Source of the DNA: Mycobacterium sp. SMC-8
GTDB lineage: Bacteria > Actinomycetota > Actinomycetes > Mycobacteriales > Mycobacteriaceae
Direction of reading: 5' to 3'
DNA: 64,000 nucleotides
Assembly (NCBI RefSeq): GCF_025263565.1
Contig: NZ_CP079865.1
Coordinates: forward strand, 3,534,001-3,598,000
This document shows positions 51,114-60,143 of the stretch, piece by piece. Position numbers and translations under genes: made by a program. Below the pieces are notes generated by a model, which did no database searches, was not told the origin of the DNA, and worked only from the letters and a program-made list of their open reading frames with translations. Each line of letters starts with the position of its first letter. Positions within the stretch are counted from its first letter, which is position 1.

Positions 51114-52337
51114 CTAGGCGATGGCGCCGCTGTCCTTCAGGGCCTCGATGCGGTCCCAGTCCAGCCCGAGCTCCATCAGCACGATCTCGGTGTGCTCTGA
51201 GGCCTGCGGCGCCCGGGTGGTCTGCAGCGGCTCGTGGTTGAACTGCACCGGGCCGCGCACCACCTTGAACGGCGTGCCACCGTCGCTCGCCTCCACCTCG
51301 ACGACCATGTCGTTGGCCAGGGCCTGCTCGTCGGTGCCCAGGTCGACCAGACTCTGGAACGGCGCCCACTGACCCTTCATGGTTTTCAGGTGCTCGCGCC
51401 AGTACTCGAACGGCCTGCTGCGGATCGACTCGGCGATGCGCCGGGCCGCTTCCTCGGAGTTCTCGATCAACGGCATGACGTCGTTGAACCGCGGATCGTC
51501 GGCCAGTTCCGGCAGGCCGAGATGCTCGAAGGCATCGCGGATGTAGCCGGTCGGGCTCACGATGCACAGGTTGATGGTGCCGCCGTCGGAAGTCAGGTAG
51601 TTCGCCATGAACGGGTTGACCGAGCTGTCCGAATCGGGCATCAGCGAGCGCATCGTCTCACCGGTCTCCATGCCCTGCGTCACGCTGGCTCCCGCCGCCC
51701 ACCACGCGGTGCTCAGCAGCGACACGTCGAGTTCGACGGCCTCGCCGGTGCGTTCGCGGTGGAACAACGCCGCCGAGATCCCGCCGGCGATGTTCATCCC
51801 GCCTATCGAGTCGCCGAACGCCGGAATCCCCTGTGAGAGCGCGCCGCCGATCTCCTCGGGGGTCAGTGCGTGCCCAACACCGCTGCGCGTCCAGAACGCG
51901 GTGCCGTCGAAGCCGCCGGTGTCGCGCTCGGGCCCCTTGTCGCCGTAGGCGCTGCCTCGGGCGTAGATGATGTTGGGGTTGACCGCGCGGATGTGCTCGA
52001 TGTCGAACTTGTTCTTCTGGCGCTGGACCGGCATGTAGTTGGTCAGGAACACGTCGGCGGTCTTGGCGATCTCGTAGAGAACCTCCTGGCCGCCGGGCGT
52101 GGACACGTCGATGCCGACGCTGCGCTTGCCGCGGTTGGGATGCTCGATCAGCGGGTGACGATTCGGGTCGAGCGCGAACCCGCCCATGTTGATGAAGCCG
52201 CGCTGGGTGTCACCGCGTACGGGGTGCTCGACCTTGATGACGTCGGCGCCCCAATCGGCGAGGATCGCGCCCGCCGCCGGGACGAACGTGAACTGCGCAA
52301 CCTCGAGGACGCGGACGCCCTCCATCACCTTGATCAC
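51114..52337 (-). CDS. Class III (CaiB/BaiF) CoA transferase
   Basis: A 407-residue family III CoA transferase with VLEVAQFTFVPAAGAILADW, GADVIKVEHPVRGD, and the probable anhydride-forming Asp in PAFGDSIGGMN. The group contains formyl-CoA-type transferases and alpha-methylacyl-CoA racemases; length and motifs favour a transferase. GTG 52337 follows AGGGGA. It is divergent from an aldehyde dehydrogenase with the 52401 operator between them. Confidence 0.9.
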   Translation of the reverse strand: MIKVMEGVRVLEVAQFTFVPAAGAILADWGADVIKVEHPVRGDTQRGFINMGGFALDPNRHPLIEHPNRGKRSVGIDVSTPGGQEVLYEIAKTADVFLTNYMPVQRQKNKFDIEHIRAVNPNIIYARGSAYGDKGPERDTGGFDGTAFWTRSGVGHALTPEEIGGALSQGIPAFGDSIGGMNIAGGISAALFHRERTGEAVELDVSLLSTAWWAAGASVTQGMETGETMRSLMPDSDSSVNPFMANYLTSDGGTINLCIVSPTGYIRDAFEHLGLPELADDPRFNDVMPLIENSEEAARRIAESIRSRPFEYWREHLKTMKGQWAPFQSLVDLGTDEQALANDMVVEVEASDGGTPFKVVRGPVQFNHEPLQTTRAPQASEHTEIVLMELGLDWDRIEALKDSGAIA

Positions 52338-52400
52338 GTGGATTCCCCTTCTGGACGACGGTGTCGAACGGCGCTTGTCGGGGAGTCTAGCGGAGGATCA

Positions 52401-52421
52401 ATACTGTAATGTTTACCGTTG
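52401..52421. promoter_or_regulatory. Operator copy between CoA transferase and aldehyde dehydrogenase
   Basis: ATACTGTAA-TGT-TTACCGTTG has a perfect first half and 6 of 9 in the second. It contains TACTGT and TACCGT (-10-like) on the plus strand and TACAGT on the minus strand, so one dimer site could control both divergent genes. Confidence 0.65.
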
Positions 52422-52455
52422 AGCATCCGAGAATGGCGGCCCCGGAGGTGTCCGA

Positions 52456-54006
52456 TTGAGCGACGCGGTGACCGAAACAATCGACGGTACCGACACCAGT
52501 GTCGACTGGGGCCGGCGTGCTGCGCAGCGGGCCGAGCGACGGATGCTGATCGACGGCGAGTTGGTCGGCGCCGAGTCCGGCGCGCAGTTCGACAACCGCA
52601 GTCCGGCCACCGGTGCCGTGCTCGGCGTGACCGCGGCGGCCGGCGAGCGGGACATGCTACGCGCCGTCGCCGCGGCACGCACCGCCTTCGACACCACCGA
52701 CTGGCCGACGAATCGGGAGTTGCGCAAACGGTGCCTGGCTCAGCTGCAGGACGCGATCGAGTCCGAAAAAGGCGAACTGCGAACCGAACTCGTGGCCGAA
52801 GTGGGTTGCCCGGTGATGACGTCCGAATCTGCCCAGCTGGACTGGCCGCTGGCCGAGTCGCTGCGCTACCCGGCTTCGCTGATCGACGCGTTCGAGTGGG
52901 AGCGACTGCTCGACGGCGGCGGACTGTTCGGCGAGCGCAACATCCGCACGGTGGTCAAGGAGCCCGTCGGCGTGGTCGCCGCGATCACCCCGTCGAACTT
53001 CCCGATCGAGGTCATCCTCAACAAGCTCGGGCCCGCGCTGGCTGCCGGCAACACCGTCGTCCTCAAGCCCGATCCGAACACCCCGTGGAACGCCACCCGG
53101 CTGGGCCGGCTCATCGCCGAGAACACCGACATCCCGGCCGGGGTGGTCAACGTCGTGCCCACGCCGTTCAATGAGGTCGCCGGTCTGCTCGGGACCGACC
53201 CGCGCGTAGACCTGGTGTCGTTCACCGGATCCACCGCCGTCGGCAAGCTGCTGATGCGCCAGGGCGCCGACACGATGAAACGGATGCTCCTTGAGCTCGG
53301 TGGGAAGTCGGCGGCCATCGTCCTCGACGACGCCAACCCCGCGGTGATCGTCCCCACCGCGATGGGAGTCTGCGTCCACGCCGGGCAAGCCTGCGCCGCG
53401 ACCAGTCGGATGCTCATCCATCGGTCGCTGTACGACCAGGCCGTCGCCGACATCACCGCCGCGTACGCGGCCATGCCGGTGGGGGATCCGGTCGACCCCG
53501 GCACCCTGGTGGGCCCAGTGATCAGCGCCGCGCAGAGGGACCGCGTGCTCGCCGCGATCGACGGGGCGCGCGCCGCAGGCGCCGAGATCACCGTGGGCGG
53601 CGGTCCCGTCGAGGGGCTGCCGGAGCATCTCGCCGACGGTCACTACGTCGCGCCGACCGTGGTGGTCGGTGTCGGCAACAGCGCCGCGATCGCGCAGCAG
53701 GAGGTGTTCGGCCCGGTCCTGGTGCTGCTGCCGTTCGACGATGACGACGACGCCGTGCGCCTCGCCAACGACAGCGCCTTCGGGTTGGCCGGTGCGGTGA
53801 TGTCGCGGTCGGCCGAGCGTGGGATGAGCATCGCCCGCCGGGTCCGGACCGGATCCTTGGGCGTAAACGGCGGAATGTTCTACGGCGCCGACGCCCCGTT
53901 CGGCGGCTACAAGAGCAGCGGCATTGGAAGACAGTGCGGGGTCGAAGGATTCCAGCAGTACCTGGAGACCAAGACGATCGCCCGGCGCGAGCGCAGGCGC
54001 AGCTGA
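52456..54006 (+). CDS. Aldehyde dehydrogenase (NAD(P)+)
   Basis: A 516-residue aldehyde dehydrogenase with AAITPSNFPIEV (catalytic Asn), SFTGSTAVGKLLM, LELGGKSAAIV (Glu) and HAGQACAATSR with the nucleophile Cys; the end GGYKSSGIGRQCGVEG is typical. A TTG start at 52456 is indicated by GGAGGTG 5 bases upstream and the downstream operator position; there is no better ATG or GTG near. It probably oxidises an aldehyde from the P450 or alcohol dehydrogenase step of the same regulon. Confidence 0.9.
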   Translation: MSDAVTETIDGTDTSVDWGRRAAQRAERRMLIDGELVGAESGAQFDNRSPATGAVLGVTAAAGERDMLRAVAAARTAFDTTDWPTNRELRKRCLAQLQDAIESEKGELRTELVAEVGCPVMTSESAQLDWPLAESLRYPASLIDAFEWERLLDGGGLFGERNIRTVVKEPVGVVAAITPSNFPIEVILNKLGPALAAGNTVVLKPDPNTPWNATRLGRLIAENTDIPAGVVNVVPTPFNEVAGLLGTDPRVDLVSFTGSTAVGKLLMRQGADTMKRMLLELGGKSAAIVLDDANPAVIVPTAMGVCVHAGQACAATSRMLIHRSLYDQAVADITAAYAAMPVGDPVDPGTLVGPVISAAQRDRVLAAIDGARAAGAEITVGGGPVEGLPEHLADGHYVAPTVVVGVGNSAAIAQQEVFGPVLVLLPFDDDDDAVRLANDSAFGLAGAVMSRSAERGMSIARRVRTGSLGVNGGMFYGADAPFGGYKSSGIGRQCGVEGFQQYLETKTIARRERRRS

Positions 54007-54168
54007 TCACCTTCGCGGGCCCCGGCATGGCTGGTCGGTTTGCGAGCGTGGCAGGGCAAGCCGGCGAGCGTGAAGCCAGGGCTGTGATTCGGGTCCACAT
54101 CGCGACCAGGAATGCTGTTCCGCGGCGGTATGGCGCTTTGGCATGGATTCTGACGCTGGTCCGCGGGG
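54007..54168. other. 162 bp convergent gap with no clear feature
   Basis: The region between the aldehyde dehydrogenase stop and the P450 stop holds no hairpin of the 36/46/51 kb family and no believable gene. I see nothing in it that I can name. Confidence 0.5.
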
Positions 54169-55377
54169 CTAGTGCGTGGCGGGCGTGAACGTGACCGGCA
54201 GCGCGGTCGGGGAGCGGAACGGCTGGCCGTGGATGTGCGGGTCGTCGTCGGTGATCAGCTGGATGTCCGACAGCCTGCTCAACAGGGTTTCCACGGCCAC
54301 CCGGGTCTCCATCCTGGCCAGGTGCAGGCCCATGCAGGTGTGCTCGCCGGCGGCGAAGGAGAGGTGCGGGGTCCGCGTGCGAAAGATGTCGAACTCCTCG
54401 GCGCGCTCCCAGCGGGCCTCGTCGCGGTTGGCCGCTCCGATGCAGACATCGATCACCGAACCGGCCGGGATCTCGACGCCGTCGACCTCGGTGTCCTCGT
54501 TGGCGAAACGCTGCACGGTCGTCAGCGGGGTCTCGTAGCGCAGCCCCTCCTCGATGGCCGCGCCGATCAGCGAAGGGTCGGCGTTGACGGCCTCGAACTG
54601 GTCGCGATGGGTCAGCAGCAGGTAGAGCAGGTTGCCCGACGAACGGAAGGTGGTCTCCAGGCCCGCCGGCAGCAGCAGGCGCAGGAACGAGTAGATCGCC
54701 TCGTCGGTGAGGCGTTCGCCGTCGATCTCGGCCGACACCAGAGCGCCGATGATGTCATCGGTCGGCGCGGCCCTCCGCTTGTCGATCTGGGCGAGGAAGT
54801 AGTCCTTGAGCGCTGCCGACGCCTCGAACGCCCGCTTGTATTTGATGGTGTAGCTGATCAGTTCGACGGCACGCTTGCGGAACCACGGCAGGTCCTCCCC
54901 AGGCAGGCCGAGCAGCCGCGAGATCACCCGGGTGGGGAACTCCAGGGTGAAGTCGCGCACCAGGTCCGCCTGCCCGCGGTCGACGATCTCGTCGATCAGA
55001 CCGTTGACCACCGGCCGCACGATCTCCGGTTCCCACCGGGTCAGCGACCGCGTCTTGAACGCGGCGGAGACCAGATTGCGGTGCTCCCAATGGGTTTTGC
55101 CCTCCATGGCAAGAATGGTGGGGCCGATGAACAGTCCGATCGTGGAATCGTAGATCCGTGAATTGAACACCTTGCCGTCCCGGAACACCCGATTGACCGC
55201 GTCGAAGGACACTGCCGCATAGAGGTTGTCGGGCCGCAGCGAATCCGGTGTCTTCGACCAGTCCATCACCGACCCGCGGAACACCCCGCCTTCGGCACGT
55301 CGGCGCGCGAACATCGGGTAGGGGTCGCGCAGATCTATGGGCTCGCCCTTCGCGAGGTCCTGCGCCGGAGTCTCCAC
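54169..55377 (-). CDS. Cytochrome P450
   Basis: A 402-residue soluble P450. The heme-binding loop is LSFAAGEHTCMGLHLARMETR with the thiolate Cys, the ExxR motif is EEGLRYETP, and the I-helix segment is LLLPAGLETTFRSSGNL; the usual A-G-x-D/E-T-T is AGLETT. GTG 55377 is taken as the start: it lies 4 bases after the operator at 55382, whose TACAGT would be a -10 box about 6 bases before it, so the mRNA is probably leaderless. It is downstream of an SDR on the same strand. Substrate unknown. Confidence 0.92.
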   Translation of the reverse strand: METPAQDLAKGEPIDLRDPYPMFARRRAEGGVFRGSVMDWSKTPDSLRPDNLYAAVSFDAVNRVFRDGKVFNSRIYDSTIGLFIGPTILAMEGKTHWEHRNLVSAAFKTRSLTRWEPEIVRPVVNGLIDEIVDRGQADLVRDFTLEFPTRVISRLLGLPGEDLPWFRKRAVELISYTIKYKRAFEASAALKDYFLAQIDKRRAAPTDDIIGALVSAEIDGERLTDEAIYSFLRLLLPAGLETTFRSSGNLLYLLLTHRDQFEAVNADPSLIGAAIEEGLRYETPLTTVQRFANEDTEVDGVEIPAGSVIDVCIGAANRDEARWERAEEFDIFRTRTPHLSFAAGEHTCMGLHLARMETRVAVETLLSRLSDIQLITDDDPHIHGQPFRSPTALPVTFTPATH

Positions 55378-55381
55378 GCCA

Positions 55382-55402
55382 ATACTGTAACGCTTACAGT
55401 AT
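55382..55402 (-). promoter_or_regulatory. Perfect operator palindrome at the P450 promoter
   Basis: ATACTGTAA-CGC-TTACAGTAT, exact 9 bp arms, lies 4 bp upstream of the P450 GTG. On the minus strand it contains TACAGT as -10 box, so a bound repressor would cover the promoter. This is the best copy of the five-site family and defines the consensus. Confidence 0.82.
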
Positions 55403-55421
55403 CGACGTGTACAGCGTCGCC

Positions 55422-56207
55422 CTACAGCGCGATCGGCGTGCCCGCCGTCATCGACGTGACGAACCCCGAATCCACATGCACATCCTGGCCGTTGATCCAC
55501 TGCGCGGCGTCGGAGGCAAGAAACGCGATGACGGGCACGATGTCCTCGACGGTGCCGTGTCTGCCGTAGGTGTCGCGCAGTATGTCGAGGATGTCCTTGC
55601 CCATCGTCTGTTCGAAGTCGGCGAGGATCGGGGTCTGCACCGGCCCGGGGCTGACGGTGTTGACGCGCACCCCGTACCGGGCCAGCGCGGTGCCGGCGAG
55701 CCGCTTGGCGTACAGGATCACCGCCTGCTTGGAGGTGGTGTACACCGGATACGACGGATCCTGGCGGGACTGCCAGGCGGCGACGCCCTCGGGATCGGTG
55801 GCGGCCAGTAGTTCGGAGAGCTCGTCGAGGCGCTGCTCCCAGCCGATCCCGGCGATCGATGCGACGGCGACCACCGAACCGCCGCGGCGCATGCGCGGCA
55901 ACATGCCCTCGACCATCTTGCGCATGCCCAGATAGTTGACCGTCAGCACGTCGTTGGCCGGCGCGGTGCCCGGAACCCCGGCGACGTGCGCGAGCACGTC
56001 CCAGTCCGACTCAAGGTCGGCGAGGAGGCCGCCGATGCTCTGTGGGTCACGCAGATCGCACTGCGTGTGCGCCGCGGCGGGTGTCTCGTTGGGGCGCAGA
56101 TCGACCGCCAGCACGTGGTCACCGTTGTCGTGGAAGTGCGCGGCGACCGCCGCGCCGATGCCGGAACCCGCTCCGACGACGACGATCTTGCGCTTCTCAA
56201 CCTGCAT
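55422..56207 (-). CDS. Short-chain dehydrogenase, 3-alpha-HSD/carbonyl reductase-like
   Basis: A 261-residue SDR. It has VVVGAGSGIGAAVAAHF, the short central region with VNYLGMRKMVEGML, SIAGIG and the catalytic YTTSKQA, and lacks the NNAG motif (AHVAGVPG). This arrangement resembles the 3-alpha-hydroxysteroid dehydrogenase/carbonyl reductase (HsdA) and coniferyl-alcohol dehydrogenase group. ATG 56207 fits the family start. It is 44 bp upstream of the P450, in the same direction, and divergent from an aldehyde dehydrogenase also related to coniferyl-aldehyde enzymes. Confidence 0.87.
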   Translation of the reverse strand: MQVEKRKIVVVGAGSGIGAAVAAHFHDNGDHVLAVDLRPNETPAAAHTQCDLRDPQSIGGLLADLESDWDVLAHVAGVPGTAPANDVLTVNYLGMRKMVEGMLPRMRRGGSVVAVASIAGIGWEQRLDELSELLAATDPEGVAAWQSRQDPSYPVYTTSKQAVILYAKRLAGTALARYGVRVNTVSPGPVQTPILADFEQTMGKDILDILRDTYGRHGTVEDIVPVIAFLASDAAQWINGQDVHVDSGFVTSMTAGTPIAL

Positions 56208-56239
56208 GGGCACCGACTTCCGCAATTTCCCGAATGTCC

Positions 56240-56304
56240 GACAGTAAGGACGACTGTAAAGAACTCGCCGACGGCCGACAATGCCGTGCCGGATGTTACC
56301 GTTG
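56240..56304. promoter_or_regulatory. Half-site cluster between divergent SDR and aldehyde dehydrogenase
   Basis: The gap holds the inverted repeat ACAGT-N7-ACTGT (56241-56257), the half-like CGACTGTAA (56251-56259), and TTACCGTTG (56296-56304), the last being the same as the second half of the 52401 operator. None forms a full site at the right spacing. It may be a weak or differently spaced target of the same regulator. Confidence 0.35.
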
Positions 56305-56341
56305 CGCTTACCGCACGCGTTGCCGGACAGAGGGGTCGGAC

Positions 56342-57823
56342 ATGACAGTGCTGCTGGGCGGTATGACCGCGAGCCGGCCGGAACCGATGACGGAGCTGCT
56401 CGGGCGTCAGCGAAGTGCGTTCGTCGCCGACGGACCTCCCGACGAGGCGTTGCGCCGCAACCGCATCGACCGGCTACTGGCTCTCGTGCTGGACAACGCC
56501 GACGATTTCGTAGACGCGATGGCAGCCGATTACGGCACCCGGCCAAGGGCCGGAACACTTTTCACCGAGATCATGGGCATGATTTCGGTGGTCGAACACA
56601 CCAGAGCCCATGTGCGGCAATGGATGAAACCCGTCAAACTGATGCGCCCGGCCCGGCCGCTGGGGTTGCGGGCCGAGGTGCGACCGTCACCTCTGGGGGT
56701 CGTCGGGATCATCGGACCCTGGAATTTTCCGCTGAACCTGGTGGTGTTGCCGGCGGCGGCGGCGTTCGCGGCGGGCAATCGGGTGATGATCAAGATGTCG
56801 GAGGTGACGCCGCGGACCGCTGCGCTGATGCAGGCGGTGGCGCCGGCCTACTTCGACGCCGCGGAGCTGGCGGTGGTCACCGGCGACGCCGCGGTGGCCG
56901 CGGAGTTCGCCGCCCTGCCGTTCGACCACCTATTCTTCACCGGGTCCCCGGGTGTCGGCGCGCTGGTCGGACAGGCGGCCGCTGCGAACCTGGTCCCGGT
57001 GACTCTCGAGCTCGGGGGCAAGAACCCGGTGGTGGTGGCGCCCGCCGCGGACCTCGCCCGCGCAGCCACCCGAATTGCGCAGGGCCGCATGATCAACGGC
57101 GGTCAGGTGTGCGTGTGCCCCGACTATGTGTTCGTGCCCGCCGACCGCATAGAGAAGTTCGTCGCGGTCGCCCGCGACACGCTACGAGACATGTTCGGCT
57201 CCATCGTGGACAACACCGACTACTGCTCCTCGGTCAACGAGGCGAACTTCGACCGCGTCGTCGCCCTCATCGAGGATGCCCGGGCCAAGGGCGCCCGGGT
57301 GGAAACGGTGGCACCGCCGAACGAGACGCTGCCGGACCGCCGGACTCGCAAGATCGCGCCGACCATCGTGCTCGACGTCGACGACGGCATGCGCATCGCC
57401 GACGAGGAGACGTTCGGACCGGTGCTCACCGTGCGGCCCTACCGCCGGATCGCCGACGTCGTCGACTACGTCAACGCGCGCCCCGCACCGCTAGTGGCCT
57501 ACTGGTTCGGTCCCGATGACGCCGATTTCCGGTGGTTCGTCGAGCACACCCGAAGCGGCGGTGTGGCCCGCAACGACTTTGCCGCGCAGATGATTCCGTC
57601 AGCGGCGCCGTTCGGCGGGGTGGGGCGCAGCGGCATGGGCGCCTACCACGGCAAGGCGGGTTTCGACGCGTTCAGCCACTACCGCACCGTGGTCGGCAGC
57701 GATCTGCCGTTCACGATCACCGGTCGCGCGGCGCCACCGTTCCCGGCCTCGATGCGCCTGACCACCGCGCTGGGGCTGCGGATGGCCCACCGGCGCACCC
57801 GCCGTCGACTCAGGAACCGCTGA
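56342..57823 (+). CDS. Aldehyde dehydrogenase, coniferyl-aldehyde-type
   Basis: A 493-residue aldehyde dehydrogenase of the CalB/ALDH3-like branch, with IIGPWNFPLNL (Asn), FFTGSPGVGALVG, LELGGKNPVVVA (Glu) and GGQVCVCPDYVFV with the nucleophile Cys. A C-terminal extension is strongly basic (RMAHRRTRRRLRNR). ATG 56342 follows AGAGGGG. It is divergent from the SDR at 55422; its 3' end overlaps the convergent ligase gene by 14 bp. Confidence 0.9.
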   Translation: MTVLLGGMTASRPEPMTELLGRQRSAFVADGPPDEALRRNRIDRLLALVLDNADDFVDAMAADYGTRPRAGTLFTEIMGMISVVEHTRAHVRQWMKPVKLMRPARPLGLRAEVRPSPLGVVGIIGPWNFPLNLVVLPAAAAFAAGNRVMIKMSEVTPRTAALMQAVAPAYFDAAELAVVTGDAAVAAEFAALPFDHLFFTGSPGVGALVGQAAAANLVPVTLELGGKNPVVVAPAADLARAATRIAQGRMINGGQVCVCPDYVFVPADRIEKFVAVARDTLRDMFGSIVDNTDYCSSVNEANFDRVVALIEDARAKGARVETVAPPNETLPDRRTRKIAPTIVLDVDDGMRIADEETFGPVLTVRPYRRIADVVDYVNARPAPLVAYWFGPDDADFRWFVEHTRSGGVARNDFAAQMIPSAAPFGGVGRSGMGAYHGKAGFDAFSHYRTVVGSDLPFTITGRAAPPFPASMRLTTALGLRMAHRRTRRRLRNR

Positions 57824-59462
57824 CGACCTGCTCCCGCGCCCACCGGTAGTCGGCCTTACCCGCCGGACTGCGCTCGATCACCGGCCGGAACACCACTGCC
57901 TTGGGCAGCTTGTAGCGCGCGATCACCGCCGAGGCGTGCTCGATCAACTCGTCGGCGGTGGCGCTCGCGCCGTCGGCGAGTGCGACCACGGCGACCACCT
58001 CCTGGCCCCAGCGGTCACTCGGCCGTCCGGCCACCACGACGTCGGCGACGGCCGGATGCGACGCGATGGCCGACTCGACCTCCTCGGCGAAGATCTTCTC
58101 GCCGCCGGAGTTGATCGTGACCGAATCGCGGCCGAGTAGTTCGACCGCCCCGTCGGCGAGGTGTCGGGCCCGGTCGCCGGGGACCGAGTAGCGCACCCCG
58201 TCGATCACCGGGAACGTCGCCGCGGTCTTGGCGGCGTCGCCCTTGTAACCCAGCGGGACGTAGCCGCGCTGGGCCAGCCAGCCCATCCCGTCATGGCCCG
58301 GTTCCAGGATCGAGCCGAGATCCTCCGCGGCGACGAACGTGTCAGGTCCGGCGGTGAACTTCCCGGTCGACACCGCGCCCGGTGCCGACATGTGCGTCAT
58401 CTGGGCGCCGGTCTCCGACGAGCCGACCCCGTCGACGACCATCAGATTCGGTTTGGCGTCGATCAGGCGCTGCTTGGCGGTCGGGGTGAGCTGTGCGCCG
58501 CCGTTGGCCACCACGGCCAACGCCGACAGGTCGGCGTCGGTCCGTTCGAACGCCTCGGCCAACGGCCGGGCCATGGTGTCGCCGACCACCGTGACGGCCA
58601 GCACCTTCTCCCGTTCGATGGTGGCGATCACGTCGTCGACGTCGAGGTGGCTGGTGACCGGCGAGAACACCACGGTCTGACCGGTGTTCATCGCGGTGAA
58701 GACCGCCCACTGCGCGGCGCCGTGCATCAGCGGGGGCAGCACCATGAGCTTGGTGCCGGGGGACTCCACGCACCGTTTCGCGACGTCGTCCAGCGTCGAG
58801 ATCAGCTCACCGGTGTAGAGGCTGCGGCCGCCGAACGAGGTCATGAAGATGTCGTGCTGACGCCACAGCACCCCCTTGGGCATGCCGGTGGTTCCGCCGG
58901 TGTAGAGCACGTAGAGGTCGTCGGGCGACGGTTCGACTGGCGGCGGATCGGAGGGCCCGTCGGCCACGATCGACTCGTAATCGACTGCGCCGGGCAGCAA
59001 TTCATTGCCCGAATCATCGGCGATCTGGATGAGCACCTTGAGGTCGGGCAGGTCGGGCAGTACTTCGGCCAGCCGCGGCGCGAATGCGCCGTGATAGAGC
59101 AGCGCGGTGGCGCCGGAGTCCGACAGCAGATAGTGCAGCTCGCTCTTGACGTAGCGGTAGTTCACGTTGAACGGCGCGACGCGGGCCCGCCACGCCCCGA
59201 GCATGCCCTCGATGTATTCGGGACCGTTGTGGGCGTAGATGCCCAGCAGGTCCTGACCGACCTCGTGGCCCGGCAGCTCGGAACGCTCGGTATGGCAGCC
59301 GAGCCCCCGGGCGTGCAGGTAGGCGCCGAGCCGGTTGGAGCGCTGCACGATCTGCGCGTAGGTGTAGCGACGGTCGCCCTGGACGATGAACTCGCGGTCG
59401 CCGATCACGGCCGCGACGGCGTCGGCGGCAGCCGGGACGGTGAACTGAATCGACTCGGTCAT
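57810..59462 (-). CDS. Acyl-CoA synthetase, FadD19-like
   Basis: A 550-residue ligase with VLYTGGTTGMPKGVLWRQ, DGVGSSETGAQM, VPGDRARHLADG, GRDSVTINSGGEKIFAEE and SPAGKADYRWAR. It shares the TGGTTG-x-PKG and KADYRW pattern of FadD19-type sterol side-chain ligases and the short insert HTERSELPGHEVG with the ligase at 41178. ATG 59462 has a poor ribosome site but fits the family start. It may activate a carboxylate made by the oxidation steps around it. Confidence 0.9.
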   Translation of the reverse strand: MTESIQFTVPAAADAVAAVIGDREFIVQGDRRYTYAQIVQRSNRLGAYLHARGLGCHTERSELPGHEVGQDLLGIYAHNGPEYIEGMLGAWRARVAPFNVNYRYVKSELHYLLSDSGATALLYHGAFAPRLAEVLPDLPDLKVLIQIADDSGNELLPGAVDYESIVADGPSDPPPVEPSPDDLYVLYTGGTTGMPKGVLWRQHDIFMTSFGGRSLYTGELISTLDDVAKRCVESPGTKLMVLPPLMHGAAQWAVFTAMNTGQTVVFSPVTSHLDVDDVIATIEREKVLAVTVVGDTMARPLAEAFERTDADLSALAVVANGGAQLTPTAKQRLIDAKPNLMVVDGVGSSETGAQMTHMSAPGAVSTGKFTAGPDTFVAAEDLGSILEPGHDGMGWLAQRGYVPLGYKGDAAKTAATFPVIDGVRYSVPGDRARHLADGAVELLGRDSVTINSGGEKIFAEEVESAIASHPAVADVVVAGRPSDRWGQEVVAVVALADGASATADELIEHASAVIARYKLPKAVVFRPVIERSPAGKADYRWAREQVVSGS

Positions 59463-59528
59463 GCGATGGACTCTAGACGGCGACGCCCGCCGAGTGGACA
59501 GATGGCCGAAAGTTGTATGCCCATGGGG

Positions 59529-60143
59529 CTACCTCCAGGTGTCGAGCAGTTCGTCGGTGGTGGTCACGGTCGCCAGCAGCGACAGCGTGTTGTCGATGAC
59601 GGCGGCCGCATAGTCCGCCGGTACCCCGGCGACGGCGTCCCGGGGAACGACCACCCGGTAGCCCGCGTTGACGGCGTCCATGACGAGGTTGGTGATCGCG
59701 ACGTTCACCGACACGCCCACGGCGACGATCGTGCGCACGTCGAGGTTGCGCAGGACCGCGTCCAGGTCGGTGCCGCCCATCGGCCCCAGCCCGTGCCACC
59801 GATGCAGTACCAGATCGGTTGGCTGGGCGTCGATCTCCGGTACCAGCTGGGTGCCGGGACTACCCGGGGTGATGTCCACACCGGAGGCCCCGAGGGCGAA
59901 GATCTTGGCGTTGTGGTTGGCTCCGCGCCCGTCGGCGCGGCGCTGAACCAGACAGTGCACGACGGACGCGCCCGCGGCGCGGGCCACCGGCAACAGCCGG
60001 GCGATGTTGGGCAGCGCCCCGCGACGCGCCTCGTCGGCGAGCGCGGCCAGTCCGGCGTCGGGCCCCACCACCGCGCCCTGACATTCCTGGGTGATCACCG
60101 CGGTATGCGCCGGTGCAACGAGCTCGGCGAGGGGGACCCTCAT
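59529..60143 (-). CDS. Isochorismatase-fold protein without the catalytic cysteine
   Basis: A 204-residue isochorismatase-like protein. The conserved fold is seen in AVITQECQGAVVG, NHNAKIF (Lys) and VRTIVAVGVSVNVAITNLVMDA, but the nucleophile Cys of the N-V-C-V motif is Ala, and the first acidic residue is Glu rather than Asp. It therefore cannot work as a cysteine hydrolase; it may be a non-hydrolytic or regulatory relative. ATG 60143 overlaps the Rieske gene stop (ATGA), so it is made together with the oxygenase. Confidence 0.82.
   Translation of the reverse strand: MRVPLAELVAPAHTAVITQECQGAVVGPDAGLAALADEARRGALPNIARLLPVARAAGASVVHCLVQRRADGRGANHNAKIFALGASGVDITPGSPGTQLVPEIDAQPTDLVLHRWHGLGPMGGTDLDAVLRNLDVRTIVAVGVSVNVAITNLVMDAVNAGYRVVVPRDAVAGVPADYAAAVIDNTLSLLATVTTTDELLDTWR

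Noticed and set aside
56241..56257. A sixth copy of the ATACTGTAA operator
   Set aside because: ACAGT-N7-ACTGT has the half-sites in the opposite order and wrong spacing; listed only as a half-site cluster.
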